Source: an uncultured Eubacteriales bacterium (GTDB taxonomy: Bacteria > Bacillota > Clostridia > Peptostreptococcales > Anaerovoracaceae). Taken from it: a DNA stretch of 64,000 bases. Positions 1 to 8,359 of this stretch are shown here, in pieces (position 1 is the first letter of the stretch; every line of letters starts with the position of its first letter). The translations under genes were made by a program, and so were the position numbers. The notes below the pieces were generated by a model. It made no database searches and was not told where the DNA came from. It worked only from the letters and a program-made list of their open reading frames with translations. Where the stretch lies: assembly GCA_902763505.1 (NCBI GenBank), contig CACWSO010000011.1, positions 1 to 64,000 on the forward strand. Direction: 5' to 3'.

Positions 1-20
1 CCTGCAGCCGCGCTACAATA

Positions 21-59
21 CAAAAGCCCCATTCAGTTCAAACATGAACGGGGCTTTTG
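21..59. terminator. Bidirectional intrinsic terminator at the window start
   Basis: CAAAAGCCCC (21-30) pairs with GGGGCTTTTG (50-59), and GTTC/GAAC inside the loop extends the stem. A-rich and T-rich flanks allow it to work in both directions. It probably ends a gene lying to the left of the window. Confidence 0.75.
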
Positions 60-101
60 ATGTTTCTTTTTGCTGTCTACTTTTAGTTGACAGGTTCACT
101 A

Positions 102-1106
102 ATGTATATCAGCGTCATGTTTTTATCATATATGGCGGCGGCATTTATCGCACTCCTTGGCGTAGGAATACTGCTGTTGCTGCTTACAAAAGGCGAGAAC
201 CGAAGCTCAGGACAGTATCGCACTGTCATGGGCTTCGCTCTTATCGTGCTGGCGGAATGCATCCTGTATTTCTATTTCTATTACGCTGATATGATGATGC
301 ATCAGTACCGTGTTAATGTCGTGCTGCGGATGGTGGATTACCTGTTGTACGGTGCGGTTCTGTGCTGGTGGATCCGTGTGATGGCTATTATTGATGTTGT
401 AGAAATGCGCAAAAGCGGTCTCTGGTCCTGGATTATCGGAGGCTTGTTCTCCGGAACGGGGGTTCTGGCTTCCGCATTCCTGATGGATGACTACTACTGT
501 TTCCGGACAGATGCCGCAGGAAGGGCCTTCACCTATATGGAAATCGGCATGGTCCTGCTGACTGTGGTCGTTGTGGGATTCTACACAGTTGAATTCCTCA
601 GGAACTCTGTCAGCAGATCTAAGAGGATTTACGTTGCAGTCGTATCGCTGGTGATGATGATATGGATCATACAGCAGATTTCCGTCGACAGCTGTCTGTA
701 TCTGGGTATCTACCAGTCAGCCTGGGCAGAGGGTATCATCGATACGACGGGAATCACCATGTTCATCATAGGGCTTGCCACATTCATTGTGCTGTTCCGG
801 GAAGATTTCAGCCCACTGTACTATCGTGACCAGACGTATGCAGGAAAGAACGCAATGGAAGATGGGGGAGAACTGCTGGAGAATGAGACCGCTGTACTGG
901 AAATGACGGCGCAGCAACATCATCTCACAGTCAGAGAACTTGATGTACTGAAACTTGTTTACAAGGGCAAAAACAACGCGGAGATCGCAGAGGAACTCTT
1001 CATATCGATCAATACCGTAAAAAAACACATGAAGAACATCTATGAAAAACTAGGCACCTCAAGCAGGATGGAACTGGTCTACATTATCAACCAGAAAAAG
1101 AAATAA
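102..1106 (+). CDS. Membrane-anchored LuxR-family transcriptional regulator
   Basis: The first two thirds hold about seven hydrophobic segments (roughly residues 5-30, 45-65, 85-105, 110-130, 150-170, 180-200 and 215-235), as in 7TM-type sensors. The last 65 residues are a LuxR-type helix-turn-helix, recognisable from LTVRELDVLKL, NAEIAEELFIS and TVKKHMKNIYEKLG. A membrane sensor fused directly to a DNA-binding domain suggests response to an extracellular or membrane signal without a kinase. The amino-acid permease downstream is the obvious candidate target, by inference only. The start is uncertain: TTG at 87 or ATG at 102 are both possible and neither has a good ribosome site. I chose the ATG. 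A hairpin terminator follows. Confidence 0.8.
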   Translation: MYISVMFLSYMAAAFIALLGVGILLLLLTKGENRSSGQYRTVMGFALIVLAECILYFYFYYADMMMHQYRVNVVLRMVDYLLYGAVLCWWIRVMAIIDVVEMRKSGLWSWIIGGLFSGTGVLASAFLMDDYYCFRTDAAGRAFTYMEIGMVLLTVVVVGFYTVEFLRNSVSRSKRIYVAVVSLVMMIWIIQQISVDSCLYLGIYQSAWAEGIIDTTGITMFIIGLATFIVLFREDFSPLYYRDQTYAGKNAMEDGGELLENETAVLEMTAQQHHLTVRELDVLKLVYKGKNNAEIAEELFISINTVKKHMKNIYEKLGTSSRMELVYIINQKKK

Positions 1107-1132
1107 AAGACCTGAAATATACCAAGATAAAG

Positions 1133-1160
1133 GATAGTACCCGTTCGGGTACTATCTTTT
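1133..1160 (+). terminator. Intrinsic terminator after the LuxR-type gene
   Basis: Perfect 11-bp stem GATAGTACCCG/CGGGTACTATC with a TT loop, followed by TTTTATT. It separates the regulator from the permease gene. Confidence 0.85.
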
Positions 1161-1224
1161 ATTATGATTTTGCAGTAAATTTAGTATGTACTATTGGATA
1201 TTTGCTTGAAGAAAGGAGTTTCTG

Positions 1225-2904
1225 ATGGAAGATAAGAAACTTAGCATGGGCACCTACGGCGGTGTGGCGAACATGGAAAAGGTAGCGATGAAACCGATCC
1301 AGGTTGCATTTATGCTCTACTGCCTCGTCGCGGCCGGTGCCTTCGGAATTGAGGATATGATCCCGCTCAGCGGGCCGGGACTGACGATCATCATGCTGAT
1401 CGTATTCGCACTGATCTGGGCGCATCCGATTTCCCGTGTTTGTTCAGAGCTGAGCGCCCTGATACCTGGTGAGGGCGGCATCTACGCTTGGGGTAAAGAA
1501 ACCCTTGGTGAATTCTGGGGTTTCTCTCTCAGCTGGTGGGGCACCTGCTCTATTTATTTGGGAATCTCAGCCTATGTCGTGCTGATCACAGACTATGCAT
1601 CCACATTTATTCCGGCTCTGACAGATCCGACGATCTGCTTTACTGTCAGGTTAGCGATCATTGCAGTTTTTATGATCATCAACCTGATCGGTTTGAGAGA
1701 AGTAAGCTGGGTCAATACCGTTCTCTCAATTGCGATCCTTGTAGCCTTTGCATTTGTAACCGTCGTAGGCTTCATGAACTGGGAGTACAGCCCGGTTACG
1801 CCGGTCGTACCGGAAGGACAGTCCATCGTCGACAGTCTCGGTGGCAGCATCATGATTGTCATTTGGATGTACTGCGGATATGAGTGCGTATCCAACATGG
1901 CCGGAGAATTAAAGAATCCGGAAGTCATTCCGAAGGGATTCAAGATCGTTATGCCGGTCATCGCATTATCGTATATTCTTCCAACCATTGCCGGACTTGT
2001 ATCCGTCGGACACTGGGAAGAGTGGGGTACAGACGGACTCGGCTACGGCGATGTTCTCGGACAGTGCCTGGGATACGGCTGGGGCGTCGGATTCCTCGTC
2101 ATCGCGATTCTTTCACAGGCAGCGATATACAACGCTTATGTAGCAGAAGGTTCCAGAGGTTTCTTCGCCATGGCGGATGACCATCTGGCTCCGAAATTCC
2201 TTGTTAAGACAAATAAGAAGGGACTGCCGGTTCTGTCGATACTGCTTCTGTCAGTCGTTACAGCGATTCTCTGTCAGTTCGATTTCACAACGATACTGAT
2301 CATGCTTGGACCTCTGGCGCTGATGGTTTATGTCATCATTGGTATCTGTCTCCTCAAGGCAAGAAAGGAATATCCTGTTGAAGAGAGAAACTGCTGGTAT
2401 ATTAAGAGCCCGGTACTTGCCACATTATACGCGGTTGTACCGATGTTCATCGCAGTCATCGGACTGCTTGTAAATGGTACAGAATACTTCCTGCTCGGAT
2501 TCGTTTCTATCGGATCTGCAGTCGTCGCTTACATCATCATCAAATGGATCTACGGGGGACTCTACAGAGTCGATGCGGAGAAATTCCCGCTCAATCCGAA
2601 GACGAAACTGGCGCAGGGAGACCTGCAGAGGTTCGGTGCGTTCTTCATCGCGTTCGGACTCTACGCCATCGTAGGTACACTGTTCCTCCAGTGGTATGAA
2701 GGATCCTGGGGACCTGAGTACTATCTTGATACATATGGAAGCGGCCTGATCAGCAACTTCTGGCTTATGCTCAAAGTAGGACGCATCGGCGGCGCCATCG
2801 GAACCATTCTCGGTATCGTGCTGCTGGCCATCGGCAAAAAGACAGATCCTACCACATGGCATGGTACAGGTGAATGGGGTATATGGGCTTCAGATAAAAA
2901 GTGA
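1225..2904 (+). CDS. APC-superfamily amino acid permease
   Basis: A polytopic membrane protein of 559 residues with 12 or more hydrophobic helices. It has the APC signature region near the N-terminus (GAFGIEDMIPLSGPG, then ELSALIPGEGGIYAW), resembling glutamate/GABA-type and YgjI-type transporters. It probably exchanges or imports an amino acid, and the substrate cannot be read from sequence. The start at 1225 has a strong ribosome site (GAAAGGAG) eight bases upstream. The length is somewhat above the 450-500 usual for the family because of an extended C-terminus. Nearby amino-acid genes (sstT, a saccharopine-dehydrogenase-like enzyme, thrH-like) fit a nutrient-uptake neighbourhood. Confidence 0.88.
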   Translation: MEDKKLSMGTYGGVANMEKVAMKPIQVAFMLYCLVAAGAFGIEDMIPLSGPGLTIIMLIVFALIWAHPISRVCSELSALIPGEGGIYAWGKETLGEFWGFSLSWWGTCSIYLGISAYVVLITDYASTFIPALTDPTICFTVRLAIIAVFMIINLIGLREVSWVNTVLSIAILVAFAFVTVVGFMNWEYSPVTPVVPEGQSIVDSLGGSIMIVIWMYCGYECVSNMAGELKNPEVIPKGFKIVMPVIALSYILPTIAGLVSVGHWEEWGTDGLGYGDVLGQCLGYGWGVGFLVIAILSQAAIYNAYVAEGSRGFFAMADDHLAPKFLVKTNKKGLPVLSILLLSVVTAILCQFDFTTILIMLGPLALMVYVIIGICLLKARKEYPVEERNCWYIKSPVLATLYAVVPMFIAVIGLLVNGTEYFLLGFVSIGSAVVAYIIIKWIYGGLYRVDAEKFPLNPKTKLAQGDLQRFGAFFIAFGLYAIVGTLFLQWYEGSWGPEYYLDTYGSGLISNFWLMLKVGRIGGAIGTILGIVLLAIGKKTDPTTWHGTGEWGIWASDKK

Positions 2905-2930
2905 CTAAACTGGAACTTTTGTGGTATGAT
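2902..2930 (+). promoter_or_regulatory. Likely sigma-A promoter for the PHP gene
   Basis: TGACTA (2902-2907), a 17-bp spacer and TATGAT (2925-2930). The -10 box overlaps an in-frame ATG at 2926. That ATG therefore cannot be the translation start if this promoter is used, which supports starting the PHP protein at 2965. Confidence 0.45.
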
Positions 2931-2964
2931 GTTTTCATCACAAAGGAAACGGACTATTCATCAC

Positions 2965-3822
2965 ATGAAATTTGATTTACATTGCCATACGAAGGAAGGG
3001 TCCCTTGACTCTAAGGTATCCATCCTCAAATACATAAGTGAATACAGAAAACTCGGTTATGACGGTTTCATGATTTGTGATCATAACAGCTATCGGGGCT
3101 GCATTGCCTGGGATAAGCTCAGAAGTCTGCCGGAGCTGGAAGAAGATCTTGAGAACTTTACCGTAATCCGCGGAGTGGAATACGATACGAAGGACGCAGG
3201 ACATGTTCTTGTTGTCTTGCCTGATGGCGTGTATCCCAGATTGCTGCACATCAGAGGTATGCGTCTGCGTAAATTGATCTACGTTGTACATTCCTGTGGT
3301 GGAGTACTGGGGCTTGCCCATCCATTCGGGGCGGCATCTTCTTCGGCCATGGGTTTCAATAATATGGACTCCGATCTTATTGAGGAATTGGATTTCATTG
3401 AGACGTTCAATACCTGTGAAAGTGAGCTATCTAACTATCTGGCGAAAGAATTGGCCGCAAAGTATGATCTTCCGGGTACAGGGGGAACCGATGCGCACAG
3501 GGAAGAATACCTGGGCATGGCATGTACGGAAATCGATGCGGAGATACGATGCAACAACGACTTTATTCAAGCCGTGACAGAAGGCGCCGCGTTCTGTGCC
3601 ACAGGAACAGAGCGTGAAGTGCCAAGGAGCGGTAAGGCGAAGGAGCATTGGACTGGGATCCTGGGCTATAAGGCATATAATCGCGGCATCGGTAAGGTCA
3701 GATCGGCACACCGGAAACTCGGGCATTACAGATTGACTCACACAAGCGAACTTGCCGAAAAGTTTGAGAAGAAGTGGAAAGACGTCAAAAGAGAGGCTAA
3801 AGAAAAAGCCGGGCAAAAATAA
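2965..3822 (+). CDS. PHP-domain metal-dependent phosphoesterase
   Basis: The protein opens with the PHP metal-binding motif (KFDLHCHTKEGS) and contains the other expected ligands: ICDHNSYRG, GVEYDT, LAHPFG near residue 120 and GTDAH near residue 175. PHP enzymes hydrolyse phosphoester bonds using a multinuclear metal site; this is a stand-alone PHP protein of the YciV/TrpH type and the substrate is unknown. The start at 2965 places the HxH motif at the very N-terminus, as usual for the family. The basic C-terminal 60 residues (lysine and arginine rich) lie outside the PHP fold. A terminator overlapping the end of the convergent sstT gene follows. Confidence 0.82.
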   Translation: MKFDLHCHTKEGSLDSKVSILKYISEYRKLGYDGFMICDHNSYRGCIAWDKLRSLPELEEDLENFTVIRGVEYDTKDAGHVLVVLPDGVYPRLLHIRGMRLRKLIYVVHSCGGVLGLAHPFGAASSSAMGFNNMDSDLIEELDFIETFNTCESELSNYLAKELAAKYDLPGTGGTDAHREEYLGMACTEIDAEIRCNNDFIQAVTEGAAFCATGTEREVPRSGKAKEHWTGILGYKAYNRGIGKVRSAHRKLGHYRLTHTSELAEKFEKKWKDVKREAKEKAGQK

Positions 3823-3856
3823 GGATTATCAATTCACTGAATAATCATAGTTTTGA

Positions 3857-5083
3857 TCAAAGAGGGAGTTTTCTTCCCTCTTTTTTCCATTCCCTGAATT
3901 CTGCAGTCGCAGTGAATATCGCATCACCGGATGAGTTCAGAGCAGTTTCCATGGAATCCTGAATCACGCTGATGATGAAACCGACGCCGACAATCGCCAT
4001 GGCAACATCCGGAGCAACGCCGAAGAGGGAGCACCCAAGTGGAACCAGCAGAAGCGATCCACCTGCAACGCCGGAAGCGCCGCATGCGGAGAATGCTGCT
4101 ACGAAACTGAGGGCGATTGCCATGAGCAGGGTAACGTGGACATCCATCGTATAGGCTGCTGCAAGTGAGAATGTGGTAATGGTAACAGCGGCACCATTCA
4201 TATTGATGGTAGCGCCTAGAGGGATCGATACGGAATACATATCCTCATCCAACCCGAGCTCCTCGCACAATTCCATGTTGACTGGGATATTCGCTGCAGA
4301 ACTTCTCGTAAAGAATGCTGTGATACCGCTTGTGCGGATGCACTTCCAAATCAGAGGATATGGGTTGTGCCGGAGCAGAAGCCCTACAATCAGAGGATTT
4401 ACTACAAAGGCAATAAACAACATTGTGCAGACGAGAACAGCTACGAGATGGCCATAGGTCTTAAAGATGTCAATGCCGCTTGTTGAAACAGAATTGAACA
4501 CAAGGCCGAGGATACCGAATGGAGCGCAGCTGATAATGCCGCGTACGATTTTTGAAATGGCATCAGCCAAGTCATCCAGGAATCTCTTGGTGCTGTCAGA
4601 GGAACGCTTGAGTGCAAGCCCAAGTATGACTGCCCAGAAAAGAATGCCGATGTAATTGGCGTTGAGCAGTGCGTCAATCGGATTTGCAACGACGTTTGTC
4701 AGAAGGTTTACGATGACTTCGGACATTCCGCTTGGTGCAACGTATTCTTCAGATGCAGTGACCCCTTCCAGCGGGATGAACGTTGGAAACATGAAGTTGG
4801 CAATGACGGCAATGACCGCAGCCAGCATCGTGCTGAACAAATAGAGAATGATAACAGTACGGAATTTTTTGGCGTGTCCGCCCTTTGCATTTGCGAGGGA
4901 GGAGGCAACCAGTACCAGTACCAGGATCGGCGCAACCGCCTTCAAAGCACCGACAAACAGCTGTCCAAGAACGGAGATGCCGGTTGCATTTGGTATCAGA
5001 AGGCCAAGTATGACGCCGACAGCAAGTCCGCATAGTATTCTGATGATAAGGCTGATTGAATTCCATTTACGAATGATTGTCAT
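3857..5083 (-). CDS. sstT: Serine/threonine:sodium symporter SstT
   Basis: A dicarboxylate/amino acid:cation symporter (DAACS) protein of 408 residues with many hydrophobic helices and the family's conserved core: FFTRSSAANIPVNM, a serine-rich stretch before the helix, then GATINMNGAAV and GASGVAGGSLLLVPL. These features match SstT rather than the glutamate or dicarboxylate branch. It imports serine and threonine with sodium. A ribosome site (AGGGAGA) precedes the start. It lies 25 bp downstream of an AraC-type regulator on the same strand and is probably cotranscribed with it. The final codons double as the terminator of the convergent PHP gene. Confidence 0.9.
   Translation of the reverse strand: MTIIRKWNSISLIIRILCGLAVGVILGLLIPNATGISVLGQLFVGALKAVAPILVLVLVASSLANAKGGHAKKFRTVIILYLFSTMLAAVIAVIANFMFPTFIPLEGVTASEEYVAPSGMSEVIVNLLTNVVANPIDALLNANYIGILFWAVILGLALKRSSDSTKRFLDDLADAISKIVRGIISCAPFGILGLVFNSVSTSGIDIFKTYGHLVAVLVCTMLFIAFVVNPLIVGLLLRHNPYPLIWKCIRTSGITAFFTRSSAANIPVNMELCEELGLDEDMYSVSIPLGATINMNGAAVTITTFSLAAAYTMDVHVTLLMAIALSFVAAFSACGASGVAGGSLLLVPLGCSLFGVAPDVAMAIVGVGFIISVIQDSMETALNSSGDAIFTATAEFREWKKEGRKLPL
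3859..3886 (+). terminator. Terminator of the PHP gene, built into the end of sstT
   Basis: AAGAGGGA/TCCCTCTT stem followed by TTTTTT on the plus strand. The same bases are the last codons of the convergent sstT gene, so the terminator and the C-terminal coding sequence share DNA. Confidence 0.75.
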
Positions 5084-5108
5084 GTCTGTTCTCCCTAAAT
5101 GCTGTAAA

Positions 5109-6062
5109 TTATAAATGTCGAATTGTTTTTTCTATATGCCAATATGTTATGTAGTCTTTGATGAAGGAGGATGCTTCATGCAGCGAGTAGTGAACGGATG
5201 AAGTATCGTGCTGTGCTTCTTCATATTGCGCCCTGTAACGCTCGCGGTCCATGGTCGGCGTCAGGTGCCAGAGTTCCTTAAAAGCGGAGTAAAAGTACTT
5301 CGGATCGCTGAATCCGCATTCGAATGAAATATCTGCAATTGACATGTCGGTCGTCAAAAGCAGAGATTCCGCCTGATAGCAGCGTATATACTTTACCATA
5401 TTGCTGAAACTGGAGAAAACCGTTTTGCTGATAAACTGGGAAAAATAGTTTTTGTTGATGTGTTCCATGGATGCGAGCTGTGAAACAGTGATTTTTTCTT
5501 TGTAATTGTCGATGATATAAACAAGCACACGTGTGAAACGGTCATACAGTTCTATGTTCATGTACTCATCATGGTTTTCATAGTTAAACCAGTTGAAATA
5601 GGTAATCAAAGTATCGATGAAAGAATCCAGTGCAGCGGCACAGTCGGCCTCCGAAAGGTCGCTCTCGGAGAAATAAACATACGAAAGAGAAAGAATCATA
5701 TCCTTGACCTTCTGCATGGCTTCCTCCTGATAGGGATAGCAATGATTGCTTTCGCACGAGAAAAAAACATATTTCATGTTTTCCCAATCCGGTAGTTTGG
5801 AAAGGTCAATGTGGAAAAGCAATACCAGGTTATCTTCTTCTGCGTTCAGATAATGAATGTCGTTAAAGTCAATGGAGTGAACCTGTCCTGCGCTGATCAG
5901 GAAGTCCTGTTCCGACGCAATCAAATGAATACTGCCTTCAAGGCAGTACACCAGTTCCAGTTCGGAAGGATGACGATGGGGAAGCTGTCTGCCGATGCGA
6001 CAGAGCTGGGCTTCGAATGGCCACCCATTCTTATATTGTAAAGTCGGTGTTTCAATTCTCAT
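5109..6062 (-). CDS. AraC-family transcriptional regulator
   Basis: Residues 1-100 form a cupin-like sensor domain (LPHRHPSELELVY, then GQVHSIDFNDIHYL). The C-terminal ~100 residues form the double helix-turn-helix of AraC proteins (TVSQLASMEHINKNYFSQF, then MSIADISFECGFSDPKYF). It sits directly upstream of sstT in the same orientation, so it probably responds to an amino acid and controls the symporter. A consensus promoter lies so close that its predicted transcription start falls on the A of this ATG, suggesting a leaderless message. A GTG two codons upstream (6068) would lie outside the transcript. Confidence 0.87.
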   Translation of the reverse strand: MRIETPTLQYKNGWPFEAQLCRIGRQLPHRHPSELELVYCLEGSIHLIASEQDFLISAGQVHSIDFNDIHYLNAEEDNLVLLFHIDLSKLPDWENMKYVFFSCESNHCYPYQEEAMQKVKDMILSLSYVYFSESDLSEADCAAALDSFIDTLITYFNWFNYENHDEYMNIELYDRFTRVLVYIIDNYKEKITVSQLASMEHINKNYFSQFISKTVFSSFSNMVKYIRCYQAESLLLTTDMSIADISFECGFSDPKYFYSAFKELWHLTPTMDRERYRAQYEEAQHDTSSVHYSLHEASSFIKDYITYWHIEKTIRHL

Positions 6063-6068
6063 GTTCAC

Positions 6069-6097
6069 ATTATAGTAAAGCTTACATGTATAGTCAA
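6069..6097 (-). promoter_or_regulatory. Sigma-A promoter of the araC-type/sstT operon (leaderless geometry)
   Basis: Read on the minus strand: TTGACT (6097-6092), a 17-bp spacer, TATAAT (6074-6069), six bases, then ATG at 6062. A start 7 nt after the -10 box falls on the first base of the start codon. Confidence 0.8.
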
Positions 6098-6219
6098 ATT
6101 TTAGTTAAAAACTCCTTTCGACGATAAAAAACAGCTATAGCCTTTGCGCTGGATATGAGTGATAATTTTTGTAACAAAACAATTTATCTTTTTGAAACGT
6201 AAAAAGGAGATACGATTTT

Positions 6220-7527
6220 ATGGGTAAGAAAGTATTAGTATTAGGAACAGGCGCACAGGGAACAACAGTTGCCAAGAGACTGGACCTGGAACCAAATGTA
6301 GATAAAATCATCTGCGCTGACTATGACGAGGCAGCAGCCAAGCATCTGGCCGGCGCACTGAACAAGGCAGAGGGATATTTCTGTGATGCTTCCAAGAAGG
6401 ATCAGGTTGTAAAACTTGTAGAAGGATGCGACCTCGTAGTAAACGCGCTTCCTCTGGCATTCGGAAAGAACGTCATCGACGCTTGTCTGGAAGCCAAGGT
6501 CAACTACCAGGACTTCGCTGCGCCGGAAGGATTCGAAGACACTTGGGAAAAGTGCATGTACAGACTGCTCGGTGAATACAATGAAAAGTTCAAAGAAGCA
6601 GGTATTCTCGGAATCATGGGTACCGGATCCGCTCCGGGAACCATGTGCGTCGTCGCCAGAGATACGATGAAGGATATCGATGAGTGCGATTCCATTTACA
6701 TGATGGTATATGAGGGAGTTGAAGCGAAGAGATTCCAGCCTTACTGGTGGTCCCCTGTAACAGCTCTGGCTGATATGGATGACCTGCCTGTAGCATGGAT
6801 CGACGGTAAAATGGTCAACACGAAACCGTTCTCACTTCCAATCGTTAGAAATATCGACTATGTAGGATATCCGGTGAGATTCGTAGAGCACGCTCATGAT
6901 GAGCCATTCTATGTAGGATTAAGAGCAGATGAGCTCTTCAAGGGCTGCAAGAACGCTTACTTCAAATACGGCGGAGTAGGTATTGAATTCGCTGAGCCTC
7001 TGGCAAGAGCAGGACTGCTGAAGCATGATCCAATCGAAGTAGACGGTCAGATGGTAGATCCGCATGAAGTCATTCTGAAGAAACTGCCTCATCCGCCTAG
7101 GTTTGAGAGTGAAATCAAGGAAATCATCGAAGAGGGACTCGTATCCGATACTGGTGCTTTCGTAGTAGAAGCAATGGGTAAGAAGGACGGTAAGGACGTT
7201 CGTGTGGAATCACACCTCTTCGCACCGGGATTCGTGGAATCATACGAAAAGTTCGGCGTAACAGGGGAACAGTATCTGACAGGACAGGGCGGATTCCTCT
7301 TCACAAAGCTCTTTGTCAATGACGAACTGGATCAGGCCGGATTCATCTCATCAGCAGAGCTGACAGAGGAAGCTAACGATAGATACCTCGAATACGCAAA
7401 AGAACTCGACATCACCATCGAGAGAAGGATCGTATGGGATGACCCGTACTACAAGGAGCAGGCTCCGGTGAAAGAATTTGAGCCTTGGTGGGATGGCCCG
7501 ACCATCACTCCGGTTGAGCCGCTGTAA
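6220..7527 (+). CDS. Saccharopine dehydrogenase family oxidoreductase
   Basis: The N-terminus has a Rossmann nucleotide-binding motif (VLVLGTGAQGTTVAKRL), followed by ADYDEAAAKHLAG and the conserved VVNALPLAFGKNVIDAC region. The C-terminal half is the mixed alpha/beta catalytic domain of the LYS9-like family. Members oxidise or reduce saccharopine or related carboxyl-amine compounds such as carboxynorspermidine using NAD(P)H; the exact substrate here is not evident. The length of 435 is slightly above the typical ~400. A strong ribosome site (AAAAAGGAGA) fixes the start. It is monocistronic, with a terminator 40 bp downstream. Confidence 0.85.
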   Translation: MGKKVLVLGTGAQGTTVAKRLDLEPNVDKIICADYDEAAAKHLAGALNKAEGYFCDASKKDQVVKLVEGCDLVVNALPLAFGKNVIDACLEAKVNYQDFAAPEGFEDTWEKCMYRLLGEYNEKFKEAGILGIMGTGSAPGTMCVVARDTMKDIDECDSIYMMVYEGVEAKRFQPYWWSPVTALADMDDLPVAWIDGKMVNTKPFSLPIVRNIDYVGYPVRFVEHAHDEPFYVGLRADELFKGCKNAYFKYGGVGIEFAEPLARAGLLKHDPIEVDGQMVDPHEVILKKLPHPPRFESEIKEIIEEGLVSDTGAFVVEAMGKKDGKDVRVESHLFAPGFVESYEKFGVTGEQYLTGQGGFLFTKLFVNDELDQAGFISSAELTEEANDRYLEYAKELDITIERRIVWDDPYYKEQAPVKEFEPWWDGPTITPVEPL

Positions 7528-7570
7528 TCCATTCTGATTGAAAATTTACTAGAATAAAGTGATAAAAAGC

Positions 7571-7603
7571 GCCGGAGAGACATTGTTCTCTCCGGCTTTT
7601 TTT
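7571..7603 (+). terminator. Intrinsic terminator
   Basis: Perfect 10-bp stem GCCGGAGAGA/TCTCTCCGGC with a 6-base loop, followed by seven T. It ends the saccharopine-dehydrogenase-like gene. Confidence 0.92.
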
Positions 7604-7643
7604 GTTATAATTCCATACATCAATGATCTAAGGAGAGAAGACA

Positions 7644-8258
7644 ATGAGTGAAAACAAAATGAACATCGTATGCCTTGATATGGAAGGCGTTCTCGTACCT
7701 GAAATATGGATTGCTTTTGCAAATGAGACAGGAATCCCTGAACTGAAGAAGACGACCCGTGACGAGCCGGATTACGACAAGCTCATGGAGTATAGAATCG
7801 CCATTCTGAAGGAGCACGGTCTTGGTCTGAAGGAAATTCAGGCTGTGATTGCTAAGATAGATCCGCTGCCGGGCGCGAAGGAGTTCCTGGATAAGCTGCG
7901 TGAGAAGACACAGGTGCTGATTCTGAGCGACACCTTCGAGCAGTTCGCGATGCCTCTCATGAAGAAGCTGGGTTATCCGACGCTCATGTGCAATACGCTG
8001 GAAGTTGCTGAGGATGGGGAAGTGCTGAAGCACCACATGCGTGTTGAGAAGTCAAAGCTGAGCACCGTCAAGGCGTTGCAGTCGATCGGATACAACACGA
8101 TTGCTTCCGGTGACAGTTTTAACGATCTGGCGATGATACAGGCGAGCAAGGCAGGATTCCTCTTCAGAAGCACTGAGCAGATCAAGAAGGATTATCCGCA
8201 GTATCCGGCATTCGAAGAGTTCGACGACCTGTACGAAGCGATTATCGGAGTCCTGTAA
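7644..8258 (+). CDS. thrH: ThrH-like phosphoserine phosphatase / homoserine phosphotransferase
   Basis: A HAD-superfamily enzyme of 204 residues, the usual ThrH length. It has the ThrH form of motif I (CLDMEGVLVPEIW), motif II in ILSDTF, and the acidic motif near the C-terminus (ASGDSFNDLAMI). ThrH dephosphorylates phosphoserine and can pass the phosphate to homoserine, so it can serve in serine synthesis or a bypass into threonine synthesis. The ribosome site AAGGAGAG lies 7 bp before the ATG. The gene sits between two terminators and is transcribed alone, with TATAAT near 7609 as a likely -10 box. Confidence 0.85.
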   Translation: MSENKMNIVCLDMEGVLVPEIWIAFANETGIPELKKTTRDEPDYDKLMEYRIAILKEHGLGLKEIQAVIAKIDPLPGAKEFLDKLREKTQVLILSDTFEQFAMPLMKKLGYPTLMCNTLEVAEDGEVLKHHMRVEKSKLSTVKALQSIGYNTIASGDSFNDLAMIQASKAGFLFRSTEQIKKDYPQYPAFEEFDDLYEAIIGVL

Positions 8259-8288
8259 AACATCACTGTCACACATCGCAGACAAGAG

Positions 8289-8317
8289 CCCGCAGCGTTT
8301 GATTCCTGCGGGTTTTT
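8289..8317 (+). terminator. Intrinsic terminator after thrH
   Basis: CCCGCAG/CTGCGGG stem with a 10-base loop followed by TTTTT. It ends immediately before the promoter of the Y-family polymerase. Confidence 0.88.
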
Positions 8318-8324
8318 ATTATGC

Positions 8325-8353
8325 TTGACGGAGGGAACAAATGTTCGTATAAT
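8325..8353 (+). promoter_or_regulatory. SOS promoter with LexA box
   Basis: TTGACG (8325-8330), a 17-bp spacer and TATAAT (8348-8353). The spacer holds GAAC-AAAT-GTTC (8335-8346), a perfect match to the Gram-positive LexA (DinR) core GAAC-N4-GTTC. LexA bound there would block RNA polymerase between -35 and -10. The start codon comes six bases after the -10 box, so the message is predicted to be leaderless. Confidence 0.88.
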
Positions 8354-8359
8354 GTAAAC

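Noticed and set aside
87-92. TTGACA just before the first gene taken as a -35 box
   Set aside because: No -10 box lies at 16-18 bp; the following bases are already in the coding frame.
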